A DNA stretch of 60,183 bases from JAXMDT01 sp046348685 (GTDB lineage: Bacteria > Pseudomonadota > Alphaproteobacteria > Rickettsiales > UBA998), in contig JAXMDT010000014.1 in NCBI GenBank assembly GCA_046348685.1, forward strand, positions 1-60,183, read 5' to 3'. Under the pieces are notes generated by a model that did not search any database, was not told the origin of the DNA, and worked only from the letters and a program-made list of their open reading frames with translations. A program made the position numbers and the translations under genes. Below, piece by piece: positions 26,749-36,176 of this stretch (position 1 is its first letter; the number at the start of each line of letters is the position of its first letter).

Positions 26749-28659
26749 CTACATTTGGTTGGTGAAGCGCTGCATGACATCCTGATTGATCTCCACCGGA
26801 TAACGATCGCGCAAGGCGCGCAGATATTGCTGCATCAGCTCGGCGCGCACGTTCTGCTGCAGGCCGCTTTTAAGCGATTCATACAGGCGTTTCGATTCAG
26901 GAGAACTATCCGGCGCGGGGGCGGGCGCTACATTGTCCAAAAGCGCAAACATCGCGCCATCCGTGCCGGCCACCGGATTGCTCGCCCGGTGGGATGGCGA
27001 AAGCGTAAAAATCTGCTGCATCATGACGCTGGAAATACGCGCCGTCACTTTTTTATCGCCAGAAACAATACCTGACCGGCGCAGCACGACATTATGCGTT
27101 CCCAAACCGGAAACCAAGGCATGGGCTGCAGCAGAGTCTTTTGCGCCTGCATTAATAGCCTTGACCTTTTCCCGCGCACGGTCGAATGCAAGCCCTTGCG
27201 CTTTTTCCTGCCGGAAATCAGCCATGACCTGGCCGTGAACTTCCTCAAGTGTTTTTTGACGCGCCGGCGTTAAACGATCCACGTGCACTACCACGTAACC
27301 GCCACCTGGCTCGTTCATCAGATCAGATGTCTCATTCTCGCCCAACTGAAATGCGGCATTAAGCAGCGTTTCGTCCTTTGCTGCGTCTAGCACCTGCGTG
27401 TTATCGCTTTTGCGCCCTTCGCGGCTGACAAGATCGGTCGTCATCGCATGCAGGCCGGTGCTTTCAGCGGCATCGTTAAGGGAGCCGCCGCCCGCAATAG
27501 CATCTTCCACTTTTTCCGTCAGGTTGGAGACCATCGCTTCGGCTTTCTGCTGACGCAATTCTTTTTCAAGCGTCGCGCTCACTTCTTCAAACGGCGTCGT
27601 ATGTTTTTCCTGAATGGTATTTACCTTGAATATATGCCATCCGAATGGGCTCTCGATCGGCAATGTATATTCACCGAGCGCAAGGCCATACACCTCAGCG
27701 CCACCTGCCGGCAGTTGTTCCTTGGTAAGGACACCGAGCGACAGGGCATCTTTGTTGAGTGGGGGGACCGTCTTGGCGACTTCTTCAAACGCGGTGCCGC
27801 CGCGCAGCAGGCCAAATGCATTTTCGGCTTCTGCTTTACTACTGTAAAGCAACTGCGAAATGTCCCGTTTTTCGGGAGTGGAGAGCGAATTCATACGCTC
27901 TTTGTATATGTCAAACAGCTCCTGACGGGAGATGGAAATATCCTTGAAGATTTCTTCCGGTACCAGGCGAATGTAAGTGAGGGCGCGATATTCCGGTGCC
28001 ATATAGCGGAGCTTGTTACTATCGTAGAAAGCCTGCAGGTCGCCGTCGCTTGGAGTTGCCACTTCCGACAGATTCGCGGGAGGCACCGTAACGATGGTCA
28101 CTTTGCGTTGCTCGTTCTGCACGTTATAGAGGTATTGCGGCGTCAGCTCATCGAAAAGAAAATCGCCGGACAGCGTATCGCTGAGGAGATTGTTGGCAAG
28201 CTGGTTGCTCAGGCGGTTCAAATAGCTTTCCTCCGAAAGGCCCGACTCGCGCAACGTTTGCTCGAACAGAGTCTTATCGAACTTGCCTTGCGCATTTTTA
28301 AAAGATTGCTCATTGGCAATCGTGCGGATCAATTCCTTCTCATCAACCCGAATGCCCAGACGCTGCGTCTCCTGCGCGATCAATTTGCGGGAAATAAGAT
28401 CATCCAGCGTAATTTGAAAAATATTCAGGCTTTTCAGAATGTCGGGCGTTAAATGCTCACCCAGCATCTGGCGCAGGCGGCGAATGGCTTCCTCATATTC
28501 ATTAATTGAAATAGTCTCGCTGCCGACTGTGGCAACTGCGCCGCTACTGGAATGCCGTAAGAAATCGCCGATGCCCCAGATGCCAAAGCTCAAAACGAGA
28601 AAGCCCAGCAGAAGCTTGGACATGAATCCTTTGGCGCCGCGGCGCATTGCAGTCAGCAT
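26749..28659 (-). CDS. ppiD: PpiD-like periplasmic folding factor (SurA_N plus parvulin domains)
   Basis: The 636-residue protein is anchored by one N-terminal helix (KLLLGFLVLSFGIWGIGDFL). A SurA_N-like chaperone region follows, with SINEYEEAIRRLRQ and LDDLISRKLIAQETQRLGI. A parvulin-like PPIase domain lies around residues 270-360, with RDISQLLYSS and ESPFGWHIFKV. PpiD acts at the Sec translocon on newly exported proteins. The start at 28659 is chosen because GAGG lies just upstream and the upstream extension to 28851 would run through the tpiA promoter. It heads the ppiD-trpEGDC transcript, four bases before trpE. Confidence 0.92.
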   Translation of the reverse strand: MLTAMRRGAKGFMSKLLLGFLVLSFGIWGIGDFLRHSSSGAVATVGSETISINEYEEAIRRLRQMLGEHLTPDILKSLNIFQITLDDLISRKLIAQETQRLGIRVDEKELIRTIANEQSFKNAQGKFDKTLFEQTLRESGLSEESYLNRLSNQLANNLLSDTLSGDFLFDELTPQYLYNVQNEQRKVTIVTVPPANLSEVATPSDGDLQAFYDSNKLRYMAPEYRALTYIRLVPEEIFKDISISRQELFDIYKERMNSLSTPEKRDISQLLYSSKAEAENAFGLLRGGTAFEEVAKTVPPLNKDALSLGVLTKEQLPAGGAEVYGLALGEYTLPIESPFGWHIFKVNTIQEKHTTPFEEVSATLEKELRQQKAEAMVSNLTEKVEDAIAGGGSLNDAAESTGLHAMTTDLVSREGRKSDNTQVLDAAKDETLLNAAFQLGENETSDLMNEPGGGYVVVHVDRLTPARQKTLEEVHGQVMADFRQEKAQGLAFDRAREKVKAINAGAKDSAAAHALVSGLGTHNVVLRRSGIVSGDKKVTARISSVMMQQIFTLSPSHRASNPVAGTDGAMFALLDNVAPAPAPDSSPESKRLYESLKSGLQQNVRAELMQQYLRALRDRYPVEINQDVMQRFTNQM

Positions 28660-28749
28660 CGTAACCTCATTCGTGAAATCGTCATGTACACCAGCCCTCT
28701 TGATTTTCAAAGGAATAAATGATGGATATGGTAGGAACAGGCAGGGATT

Positions 28750-29487
28750 ATGAAATACATCGTTGGAAACTGGAAGATGCACGGAACAGCTGCTGAAGGG
28801 CAGGCCTTGGCAGCGGGTATCGCCGACGCTGCCGCGCAGTATCAGGAGCATGCGAAGGTGGTGCTGTGTCCGCCCGCGACATTAATCGCGCAGGCGGCGT
28901 GGTGGCTGAAGGGCAGACCGGTGGCGCTTGGCGGGCAGGATTGCCATACCGAAGACAAGGGTGCTTTCACAGGCGATGTCAGCGCTGCCATGTTAAAGGA
29001 TGCCGGGGCGAAATACGTGATTGTTGGCCACTCCGAGCGTCGCCAGCACCATGGCGAAACCAATGAGATTGTGCGTAAGAAGGCAGAAGCGGCCGTCGCT
29101 GCGGGCCTGGTGCCCATTCTTTGCATAGGGGAAACGCTGGAGGACAGGGAGACTGGACGGACGAATACAGTGCTAATGGAACAGGTGGCCGCATCGCTGC
29201 CGCAACAGACTGGACCTTATATATTAATTGCTTATGAACCGGTTTGGGCCATTGGCACCGGCAGGACGCCTTCCTTCCAGGACATCGACGATGCACAGCA
29301 GGCTATTCTCGGTTATTTGACAGGCGAAAGAAAACTTGGACAAGATAAAGTCTGTGTGCTTTATGGGGGCTCAGTTAAACCCGATAATGCGAAAGACATC
29401 CTGAAACTCGCCTCCGTGGGCGGTGTGCTGGTGGGGGGCGCAAGCCTGAAATCCAAGGATTTCTCGGAGATTATCGCAGGAGTATGA
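28750..29487 (+). CDS. tpiA: triosephosphate isomerase
   Basis: The 245-residue glycolytic TIM barrel has NWKMHG at the N-terminus, the electrophilic His in VIVGHSERR, the catalytic Glu in IAYEPVWAIGTGRTPS, and YGGSVKPDNA as phosphate loop. It is divergent from ppiD across about 90 bases and is followed directly by secG. tpiA-secG-pyrG is a characteristic alphaproteobacterial arrangement. Confidence 0.97.
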   Translation: MKYIVGNWKMHGTAAEGQALAAGIADAAAQYQEHAKVVLCPPATLIAQAAWWLKGRPVALGGQDCHTEDKGAFTGDVSAAMLKDAGAKYVIVGHSERRQHHGETNEIVRKKAEAAVAAGLVPILCIGETLEDRETGRTNTVLMEQVAASLPQQTGPYILIAYEPVWAIGTGRTPSFQDIDDAQQAILGYLTGERKLGQDKVCVLYGGSVKPDNAKDILKLASVGGVLVGGASLKSKDFSEIIAGV

Positions 29488-29488
29488 T

Positions 29489-29977
29489 GTGATTACGGTC
29501 TTATTTATTGTGCAGCTTATTCTGGCGGTCACGCTGGTGATTTCCGTTCTGCTGCAGCGAAGCGATCAGGATGGTTTTGGCCTTGGTTCCAGCAGCGGCG
29601 GCATGGGGCTTCTTTCCGGGCGCTCCAAAGCAAATCTGCTGACACGCACGACGGCTATCATCGCCACACTGTTCATGCTCAACAGCATTCTGCTCACCGT
29701 ACTCAGCATGCATGGCACTGAGGATTCGTTTGCCTCGCAGGTTGAAGGCTTTGTCAATCCGGATGCGAAAAAAGTAGAACCGGAAGCGCCGGCACCTGTT
29801 GTGCCGCGTGAAGGCGAATCCCTGAAAAAAGACACGCCAGCAGAAACGCAGACTGAAAATACCGAGCCGGTGACACCAGAAACGACCAGCCCAAATGTCA
29901 GTGAACCGGAACAACCTGCGCCTGAGCAATCGACACCGGTTACCCCTGAACCAACCGAGGTTCCCAAGGCAAAATGA
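29489..29977 (+). CDS. secG: preprotein translocase subunit SecG
   Basis: SecG is a two-helix partner of SecYE. The family core is clear: an N-terminal helix (VLFIVQLILAVTLVISVLLQ), the cytoplasmic loop DGFGLGSSSGGMGLLSGR, and a second helix near residues 58-77. The start is GTG, one base after the tpiA stop. After the second helix comes an unusually long tail of about 80 residues rich in Pro, Glu and Thr, giving 162 residues in total. Such acidic tails are common in alphaproteobacterial SecG. The stop overlaps the pyrG start. Confidence 0.93.
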   Translation: MITVLFIVQLILAVTLVISVLLQRSDQDGFGLGSSSGGMGLLSGRSKANLLTRTTAIIATLFMLNSILLTVLSMHGTEDSFASQVEGFVNPDAKKVEPEAPAPVVPREGESLKKDTPAETQTENTEPVTPETTSPNVSEPEQPAPEQSTPVTPEPTEVPKAK

Positions 29978-31608
29978 CACGGTATATTTTTATTACAGGC
30001 GGCGTGGTTTCCTCTTTGGGTAAGGGGCTCGCCTCCGCCTCCCTTGCCGCATTGCTGCAATCACGGGGATATAAGGTCCGCCTGCGCAAACTCGATCCGT
30101 ACCTGAACGTCGATCCGGGCACGATGAACCCGACGCAGCACGGCGAGGTGTTTGTCACAGAGGATGGCGCGGAAACCGACCTCGACCTTGGGCATTATGA
30201 GCGATTCACCGATGTCGATGCGAAAAAATCCGATAACGTTACTACGGGGCGTATCTACTCAACGCTGCTCGCCAAGGAACGCCGCGGTGATTATCTCGGC
30301 GGCACGGTGCAGGTTATCCCGCATGTGACCGATCTTATCAAGCAATTCATCCTCGCTGAAACGAGCAAGGAAGATTTCGTGCTCTGCGAAATCGGCGGCA
30401 CGGTGGGGGATATCGAGGGCCTGCCATTCTTAGAAGCGATCCGCCAGATCGGGTATGAGTTGGGACAGGACAAGGCGTGCTTTATTCATGTGACGCTGGT
30501 GCCGTATATCGCGGCGGCAAAAGAACTTAAAACCAAGCCGACGCAGCATTCGACGAAAGAACTGCGCTCGATCGGTATCATCCCTAACATTCTGCTTTGC
30601 CGCGCAGAGCGTGAAATTCCGGTAAGCGAACGCCGCAAGATTGCGCTTTTCTGTAACCTGAAAGAAGAGAATGTCATTCAAGCATTAGATGTAACGTCCA
30701 TTTATAAGGTGCCGATCACCTATCATGGAGAAGGGCTCGACACGCAAGTGCTGGCACATTTCAAGCTGAAGGCGAAAGACCCGGATCTCGGCGTATGGAA
30801 ACGTATTGCAGAGCGCTTCGAAAAGCCGAAAGGCGAAGTGACCATTGCGATGGTCGGCAAATATATGAGCGTGGGCGATGCCTATAAATCGCTGACCGAA
30901 GCGCTCGATCATGCGGGCATTGCAAACAACGTGCGCGTCAATGTTATCTGGATCAATGCGCGCAATTTTGAAAAAGACGATATTGGCGAGAAGCTGAAAA
31001 ATGTCGATGCGATCCTGGTGCCGGGCGGATTCGGCATGGAAGGTGTCAGCGGTAAATTGGCGGCCATCAAATACGCGCGAGAGAAAAAGATTCCCTATCT
31101 CGGCATCTGCTTCGGCATGCAACTTGCCGTCATTGAATTTGCTCGCAACGTGCTGAAGATTTCCGATGCCACATCAAGCGAATTTGCGAAAGCAGCCAGT
31201 AAGGACGCGCGCGGCCCGCTTGTCGGCCTGATGACGGAATGGAAACAGGGCAAAACGAAGGTGAAACGTTCCGCCGAGAGCGATCTGGGCGGCACCATGC
31301 GCCTTGGGGCGTATCCGTGCGATCTGAAAGCAGGAACGACAGCAAGAAAAGCTTATGGCGAAGATGCTATCACAGAGCGCCATCGGCACCGCTATGAAGT
31401 GAATATTGCTTACAAGGATGATCTCGAGAAAAAAGGTATGATTTTTTCCGGTATGTCTCCGAACGGAAAATTACCGGAAATCGTTGAGCTGAAAAATCAT
31501 CCCTGGTTTGTCGGCGTGCAGTTCCACCCTGAATTTAAATCACGCCCTTTTGCAGCGCATCCGCTGTTCGAAAGCTTTGTCGAGGCGGCTGTTAAGCACA
31601 GTAAATAG
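29974..31608 (+). CDS. pyrG: CTP synthase
   Basis: PyrG aminates UTP to CTP. The 544-residue protein has the synthetase domain (GGVVSSLGKGLASASLAALL as start, GTVGDIEGLPFLEA) and a C-terminal class I glutaminase domain. The nucleophile Cys lies in LGICFGMQLAV, and His-Glu in VQFHPEFKSRPF. The ATG overlaps the secG stop. In related genomes kdsA follows at once; here 3.7 kb of accessory genes separate them. Confidence 0.97.
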   Translation: MTRYIFITGGVVSSLGKGLASASLAALLQSRGYKVRLRKLDPYLNVDPGTMNPTQHGEVFVTEDGAETDLDLGHYERFTDVDAKKSDNVTTGRIYSTLLAKERRGDYLGGTVQVIPHVTDLIKQFILAETSKEDFVLCEIGGTVGDIEGLPFLEAIRQIGYELGQDKACFIHVTLVPYIAAAKELKTKPTQHSTKELRSIGIIPNILLCRAEREIPVSERRKIALFCNLKEENVIQALDVTSIYKVPITYHGEGLDTQVLAHFKLKAKDPDLGVWKRIAERFEKPKGEVTIAMVGKYMSVGDAYKSLTEALDHAGIANNVRVNVIWINARNFEKDDIGEKLKNVDAILVPGGFGMEGVSGKLAAIKYAREKKIPYLGICFGMQLAVIEFARNVLKISDATSSEFAKAASKDARGPLVGLMTEWKQGKTKVKRSAESDLGGTMRLGAYPCDLKAGTTARKAYGEDAITERHRHRYEVNIAYKDDLEKKGMIFSGMSPNGKLPEIVELKNHPWFVGVQFHPEFKSRPFAAHPLFESFVEAAVKHSK

Positions 31609-31685
31609 TTTTATTTCAGCGACTTAAACTGAAACGTAACCGTCATATATCTCCGTTATAATGCTCAAAAATAAAAGAATAAGCC

Positions 31686-33047
31686 ATGAGCCAGTGGAAA
31701 TTCAGCGGCACCATACCCAAACTTGAGAAAGGTTCAAAAGAACGGATTCTAACGGCACTGTGCGTTCTCGCCGGTGCGGAGCAAGCCTATTTCGTCCCCA
31801 GTGACCGAGAAAACGACGGCCTTGGCGTTCATCATCCGCTTCGCGAAAAAGTAAGTGAGAGAGTTGGCCTGTTCAATTTCTTCAGCCCAAAAATCAACTT
31901 GCCTGGTATGCATGGGGAACTTCGTTTTGTTACCGACAGGGCAGAAGGCTTTGACGACCGACATAAGAAAGCGACACGACTGCTTATTAAAATTTTGCAA
32001 GATTTATACCGCGACAAAACAGAGCTTACGAATCTTTCACCCGAGGAAACTCAATCGGGACTTACATGGTTTTATAATCGTATGCATGCTGAAATTAAAG
32101 CATGGCATTCAGAAAGTGCCGATCATTCAGAACAAGTAGCTATTCTGTACAGGCATTTTAAAAACCATGTATCTGCGGAAAGCGGCAGCGTCTTTCATTC
32201 TTATTTCGCTAAGAAAAAACAGTTCGAATTTGATTATAACCGTGCCGCACTGCACGACGTCGGGAAATTCCTGATTCCATTAGAAGTGCTTTCGTTTGAA
32301 GGTGATTTTCGTGATAAGATGCCGACCGAGCAACGCTATCGCGAACAAATGAATATGCACGCGCCACTCGGATACTACGTCCTGGGTGCATTCGGTGAAG
32401 AAGCCGCTGCGCTTGCGGGATATCACCACCAGTTTCATACCTACACAAGCCCAAGAAAATGGAAGGATATGCACAAAAAAGATGCTTTTCTGCGACAAGC
32501 ATATCCATTCTTCACGTCATCCTTGACGATTCCTGTTGAAGCTAAGGTTCTCCAGGTGCTCGATACGGCAGAGGGAATTTGTCATAAACGTGGATACAAG
32601 GGAAAAAATGAAAACCCCGATGTGAATAAAAGGCCGCTACGCAGCGTTGCTGAGATGCTGCCTATCCTTGCAATAGAAGCCAGGGCCGGCGTGCTAGATC
32701 CATTAGTCGTAAGAGAGTTTCTGGAGCACCGCCTCTACACGCCTTTGCTTAACTTCCGGTCAACGACGCTGACGCATCACCCGGATTTTTTCAAAGATGA
32801 GCCACGTGTCGGTCCCTGGGATAGTCTGACGGACGTACAAAGGTCGTATATTATGAAGGAAGAGCCGGTGCAGTTCCGTTATGGAAAAGAAATGATTGAT
32901 GCAAAAGGTATTGAAGGCGTCCGGAAATTCCTGCTGGGTGATCTGGAGCTGTCACGTCTGGCGGAAGAAAAAAAGGCGGACTTTCGTCAGAAATCGTGGA
33001 GTAAGCGACTAGATTTTACGCCGGCAGGTACGCAAGGCCGCGCTTGA
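31686..33047 (+). CDS. HD-GYP-like phosphohydrolase with N-terminal sensory-type domain (paralog 1)
   Basis: The 453-residue protein has an N-terminal domain (about 20-115) that may be GAF-like and a C-terminal HD-type domain. Metal-binding positions of the HD-GYP family are recognisable: H147 in ADHSEQ, H190-D191 in LHDVGKFLIP, H225 in MHAPLGYYVLG, H247-H248 in GYHHQF, and an Asp in VLQVLDTAEGICHKRGYK. The GYP signature itself is missing. Classical members hydrolyse c-di-GMP or cGAMP; substrate and activity here are unknown. It shares layout and motifs with the gene at 33797. No strong ribosome binding site is visible. The block interrupts pyrG-kdsA synteny. Confidence 0.75.
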   Translation: MSQWKFSGTIPKLEKGSKERILTALCVLAGAEQAYFVPSDRENDGLGVHHPLREKVSERVGLFNFFSPKINLPGMHGELRFVTDRAEGFDDRHKKATRLLIKILQDLYRDKTELTNLSPEETQSGLTWFYNRMHAEIKAWHSESADHSEQVAILYRHFKNHVSAESGSVFHSYFAKKKQFEFDYNRAALHDVGKFLIPLEVLSFEGDFRDKMPTEQRYREQMNMHAPLGYYVLGAFGEEAAALAGYHHQFHTYTSPRKWKDMHKKDAFLRQAYPFFTSSLTIPVEAKVLQVLDTAEGICHKRGYKGKNENPDVNKRPLRSVAEMLPILAIEARAGVLDPLVVREFLEHRLYTPLLNFRSTTLTHHPDFFKDEPRVGPWDSLTDVQRSYIMKEEPVQFRYGKEMIDAKGIEGVRKFLLGDLELSRLAEEKKADFRQKSWSKRLDFTPAGTQGRA

Positions 33048-33086
33048 TTATGTTTTCAAAATAAGACATTACTGATATTCATCGCT

Positions 33087-33677
33087 ATGGAATTATCAGA
33101 TACCGTTATACAGAACCTCATTGGTTTTATCTCCGGCTTGATCGGCGCAGTGGTCGGTGGCGTGTTCACGCTCTATGCCACGAACAAGACAATCCGCGCG
33201 CAAAACCTTAAAGACGATCGTGACGAGGAGAAAGAAGTGCAGAATCTGCTCGAGGCACTGGCGGTGGAAATTGGCGCATTGTGGGGCTTTCATATGCAAC
33301 GTGTCGGAGGGTTGGTGGAAAATCTTAAGCCTGGCGACGCCATTGAATTCTATTACCCGCTGACGCAGGATTACTTCACCGTCTATAACAAAAATGCCGA
33401 TAAGCTGGGTAAAGTACCAGGCGATGATTTACGCACTACAATCGTCACCTGTTATAACAAAGCGAAAAAAGTGATCGATGGGTTCAAGTATAATAACGAA
33501 CTCTATATAGACTGGCGTAATACAGCTAATATTATCAGCGATGACCCACGGCACGAGCATCTTGTTAATATGAAAAAAAAACTGTTAGTCGATTATGCCG
33601 TAATGGTGAAAGAAGACCATTTTATCTTGAAAGCCTATATCGAAAATATGCTGAAAATGATTAAAAAGTTGGGCTAG
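33087..33677 (+). CDS. membrane-anchored protein of unknown function
   Basis: The 196-residue protein starts with one glycine-rich membrane helix (LIGFISGLIGAVVGGVFTLY), followed by a long charged helical cytoplasmic part (TIRAQNLKDDRDEEKEVQNL onward). The layout resembles that of the 156-residue protein at 43842, which begins with a similar GLIGG-containing helix, although I see little further identity. It lies between two HD-GYP-like paralogs on the same strand, so a shared role is possible. The family is not recognised. Confidence 0.65.
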   Translation: MELSDTVIQNLIGFISGLIGAVVGGVFTLYATNKTIRAQNLKDDRDEEKEVQNLLEALAVEIGALWGFHMQRVGGLVENLKPGDAIEFYYPLTQDYFTVYNKNADKLGKVPGDDLRTTIVTCYNKAKKVIDGFKYNNELYIDWRNTANIISDDPRHEHLVNMKKKLLVDYAVMVKEDHFILKAYIENMLKMIKKLG

Positions 33678-33796
33678 CTAAATCGCTATTGCAAAAAATT
33701 CTTAATAATCAGTATTTAAACTGTAGGTGCTATGTAAAGGAAAATTAACAAATCTTTTCCGGGAAACTGATTATACTTATCCACGTCAGGGTGGAT

Positions 33797-35275
33797 ATGA
33801 GCAAAAGTAATTTATATATTAGCCCTTTAGCGCAAACGAGGGAGCTTCGTCTCCTGGAAGGGTTATGCGTTGCTGCCGGAGCGGACCAGATAAGCTTTAT
33901 TCCTGATACCACCGGTACGGCTGGAAACTGTCACGTCATAAATCCGCTTCGTGGGCAAATGGATTGCGCCGACCCGTTAGAGTTTGAATGCGCAAAGTCC
34001 CATAACCAAATGAATTTCAAAATACGGGAATCAGAGAAAGGCCAGAAATGGTTTTCTGATAAACTGTGCCTGCCTGGTATGCGCGGAACACTCTACATTA
34101 TGAATCACTCCAAACTTTCTTCAGAAAATAATGCGGTAAGGCGATTTGAAAATATTAACCTGCAAATCTATGCCTTGTTAAAAGATTCACTTACGGAAGC
34201 CTATGCGACAGGTTTAAACAACGCTACAACGGACAACATAACGAGCGGTATGCTCAGTTTCGCAAACCGCAGCATGGGAGTCGTGCGCGAATGGCATGCC
34301 GAAACTCAGGATCATTCCGATAACGTCGCCATTCTCTTTAACACGTTTCTGAAGCATGCGGCCACGCATGAAAATAATGCATTTCATAATGAGTTCAAAA
34401 AGGCTTCTGTTAGTGATCTCGCCTCGTGGAACATAATGGCCATACTCCATGATATAGGGAAAACACTAATTCCCTTTGACGTGTTAGATTTCAAGGGAAT
34501 TTACAGTCATGAACAACGCGCCCGGATGGAGCAGCATGCAGCTGCCGGCTATTACATTATGGGAGCATTCGGTTCTAAACGAGCTGATCTCGCAGGCTTA
34601 CACCATCAATTTTATAAAGGTGTCGGGCCCGAACGCTACGCAGAAATGAAAAAGAGCGATCCGAAGTTACGGCCTGCGTATCCTATGAGCGAGTTCATAG
34701 AAGATCAGTTCCTGCCAACCCCTGTTAGAATTTTGCAGGTACTGGATTGTTTTGAAGGCGTTATTCACCGGCGGAGCTATAAGAACGTAGATGGAAATAC
34801 CAGCGGGCGTCCGGCTCGGGATGTTGCCGATGCTCTTACTATTCTTGTCAGGGAAGCGAATGGGGGTGTCCTGGACCCGGTTGTCGTTCATACGTTCATT
34901 TCACAAAAAACTATATCAGCCTGCGCTAAACTTTTACACAACAATATTGCATCCGATAAACAGCCTAAGCCTGTTAAACATCCGCCAAGTTCTGCCACCG
35001 GACTGTTTGCCAACCTTCCCAAATCATTTCAAACTGAATGCATGGAGAAGCTGCGCGTATACTCCCATGTTCTTCTAACCGGCGAAATTCCCAAGCATGA
35101 CGCCAGGGCTGATTATGCTGCAAAGCTTCAGGATTTGGCACATGTGGGCCAGGAATTTGGTGCGAAAATCCGCGCTGCCAACGCAGAAAAAGTGCCACCA
35201 GGACCTAAAATTCACGATCCATTGCATTATGGCACGGGCCGAAGCCAAGCCCCTGATGTGGGAATATCGCATTAA
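33797..35275 (+). CDS. HD-GYP-like phosphohydrolase with N-terminal sensory-type domain (paralog 2)
   Basis: This 492-residue protein is a diverged paralog of the one at 31686. Matching N-terminal segments are EGLCVAAGADQISFIP here and TALCVLAGAEQAYFVP there. The HD-type ligands are H173 in QDHSDNVAIL, H218-D219 in ILHDIGKTLIPFDVL, H247 in MEQHAAAGYYIMGAFG, H269-H270 in GLHHQF, and the late Asp in VLQVLDCFEGVIHRRSYK. The GYP tripeptide is missing in both. A C-terminal extension of about 130 residues is unique to this copy. ATG at 33797 is preferred over GTG at 33791. Confidence 0.75.
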   Translation: MSKSNLYISPLAQTRELRLLEGLCVAAGADQISFIPDTTGTAGNCHVINPLRGQMDCADPLEFECAKSHNQMNFKIRESEKGQKWFSDKLCLPGMRGTLYIMNHSKLSSENNAVRRFENINLQIYALLKDSLTEAYATGLNNATTDNITSGMLSFANRSMGVVREWHAETQDHSDNVAILFNTFLKHAATHENNAFHNEFKKASVSDLASWNIMAILHDIGKTLIPFDVLDFKGIYSHEQRARMEQHAAAGYYIMGAFGSKRADLAGLHHQFYKGVGPERYAEMKKSDPKLRPAYPMSEFIEDQFLPTPVRILQVLDCFEGVIHRRSYKNVDGNTSGRPARDVADALTILVREANGGVLDPVVVHTFISQKTISACAKLLHNNIASDKQPKPVKHPPSSATGLFANLPKSFQTECMEKLRVYSHVLLTGEIPKHDARADYAAKLQDLAHVGQEFGAKIRAANAEKVPPGPKIHDPLHYGTGRSQAPDVGISH

Positions 35276-35342
35276 ATCAATTCTATTAGACTTGCTTTTC
35301 CTCCCGCGCTATCTATCTCTGAAAGTTAAAGGTAAGCAGTTC

Positions 35343-36176
35343 ATGAACATTATTTCTGTCGGCAACGTTTTATTTTCCAACCATCTGCCATTCGTGCTGA
35401 TTGCTGGCCCATGCCAGATGGAATCGCGTGATCATGCTGTTGAAGTGTCAGGCAAATTGGTCGAAATGACCAAAAAACTGGGAATCCCTTTTATTTATAA
35501 ATCTTCGTACGATAAGGCGAACCGCACCAGTATTTCCGGCAAGCGCGGGATTGGCTTGGCGGGTGCGCTACCGGTGTTTGAAGAGATCAAGAAAGCTTAC
35601 GGCTGTCCGGTGCTGACCGATGTGCATGCGGAAGATCATTGCGCTGAGGTGGCAACCGTCGTCGATGTGCTGCAGATTCCGGCATTCCTCTGCCGCCAGA
35701 CGGACTTACTCGTCGCGGCAGCTAAAACGGGCAAAGTAGTGAATGTGAAAAAAGGCCAGTTCCTGGCACCGTGGGACGTAAAGGGCATTGTCAGCAAACT
35801 GGAAGCCTCGGGCACGAAGCAGATTCTGCTCACCGAGCGCGGTGTTTCGTTTGGTTATAATACGCTGGTCAATGATATGCGCGCCTTGCCGATCATGGCG
35901 CAGACCGGCTACCCCGTGATTTTCGATGCAACGCACTCCGTACAGCAACCGGGTGGGCTGGGTTCCGCTTCCGGCGGCCAGCGGGAATTCGTGCCGGTGC
36001 TGGCACGCGCGGCGATTTCGGTTGGCGTTGCCGGTGTTTTCATGGAAACCCATCCCGATCCCGATAATGCGCCTTCTGACGGCCCGTGCATGGTTAAACT
36101 GAACGATATGGAAAACTTACTGGCGATGCTGAAAGAGTTTGATGCATTGGCAAAACGTTTTCCCGTCAGCGTATGA
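35343..36176 (+). CDS. kdsA: 3-deoxy-D-manno-octulosonate 8-phosphate synthase
   Basis: KdsA condenses PEP and arabinose 5-phosphate to make Kdo-8-phosphate for LPS. The 277-residue protein has LIAGPCQMESRDHA, FIYKSSYDKANRTS, VLTDVHAEDH, the ANVKKGQFLAPWD-type segment (NVKKGQFLAPWD) and FDATHSVQQPGG. The frame is open upstream to 35097, but only the ATG at 35343, preceded by AAGG, gives the family N-terminus. The extension would overlap the HD-GYP-like gene. The stop overlaps the next gene (ATGA). Confidence 0.96.
   Translation: MNIISVGNVLFSNHLPFVLIAGPCQMESRDHAVEVSGKLVEMTKKLGIPFIYKSSYDKANRTSISGKRGIGLAGALPVFEEIKKAYGCPVLTDVHAEDHCAEVATVVDVLQIPAFLCRQTDLLVAAAKTGKVVNVKKGQFLAPWDVKGIVSKLEASGTKQILLTERGVSFGYNTLVNDMRALPIMAQTGYPVIFDATHSVQQPGGLGSASGGQREFVPVLARAAISVGVAGVFMETHPDPDNAPSDGPCMVKLNDMENLLAMLKEFDALAKRFPVSV

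Noticed and set aside
27448..28452. 334-residue plus-strand frame opposite ppiD
   Set aside because: Shadow of a real gene with SurA_N and parvulin motifs; composition is Phe/Arg/Gln-rich without domain signals.
35097..35342. N-terminal extension of KdsA by 82 residues
   Set aside because: It overlaps the 3' end of the HD-GYP-like gene in another frame, and the family N-terminus starts at 35343.
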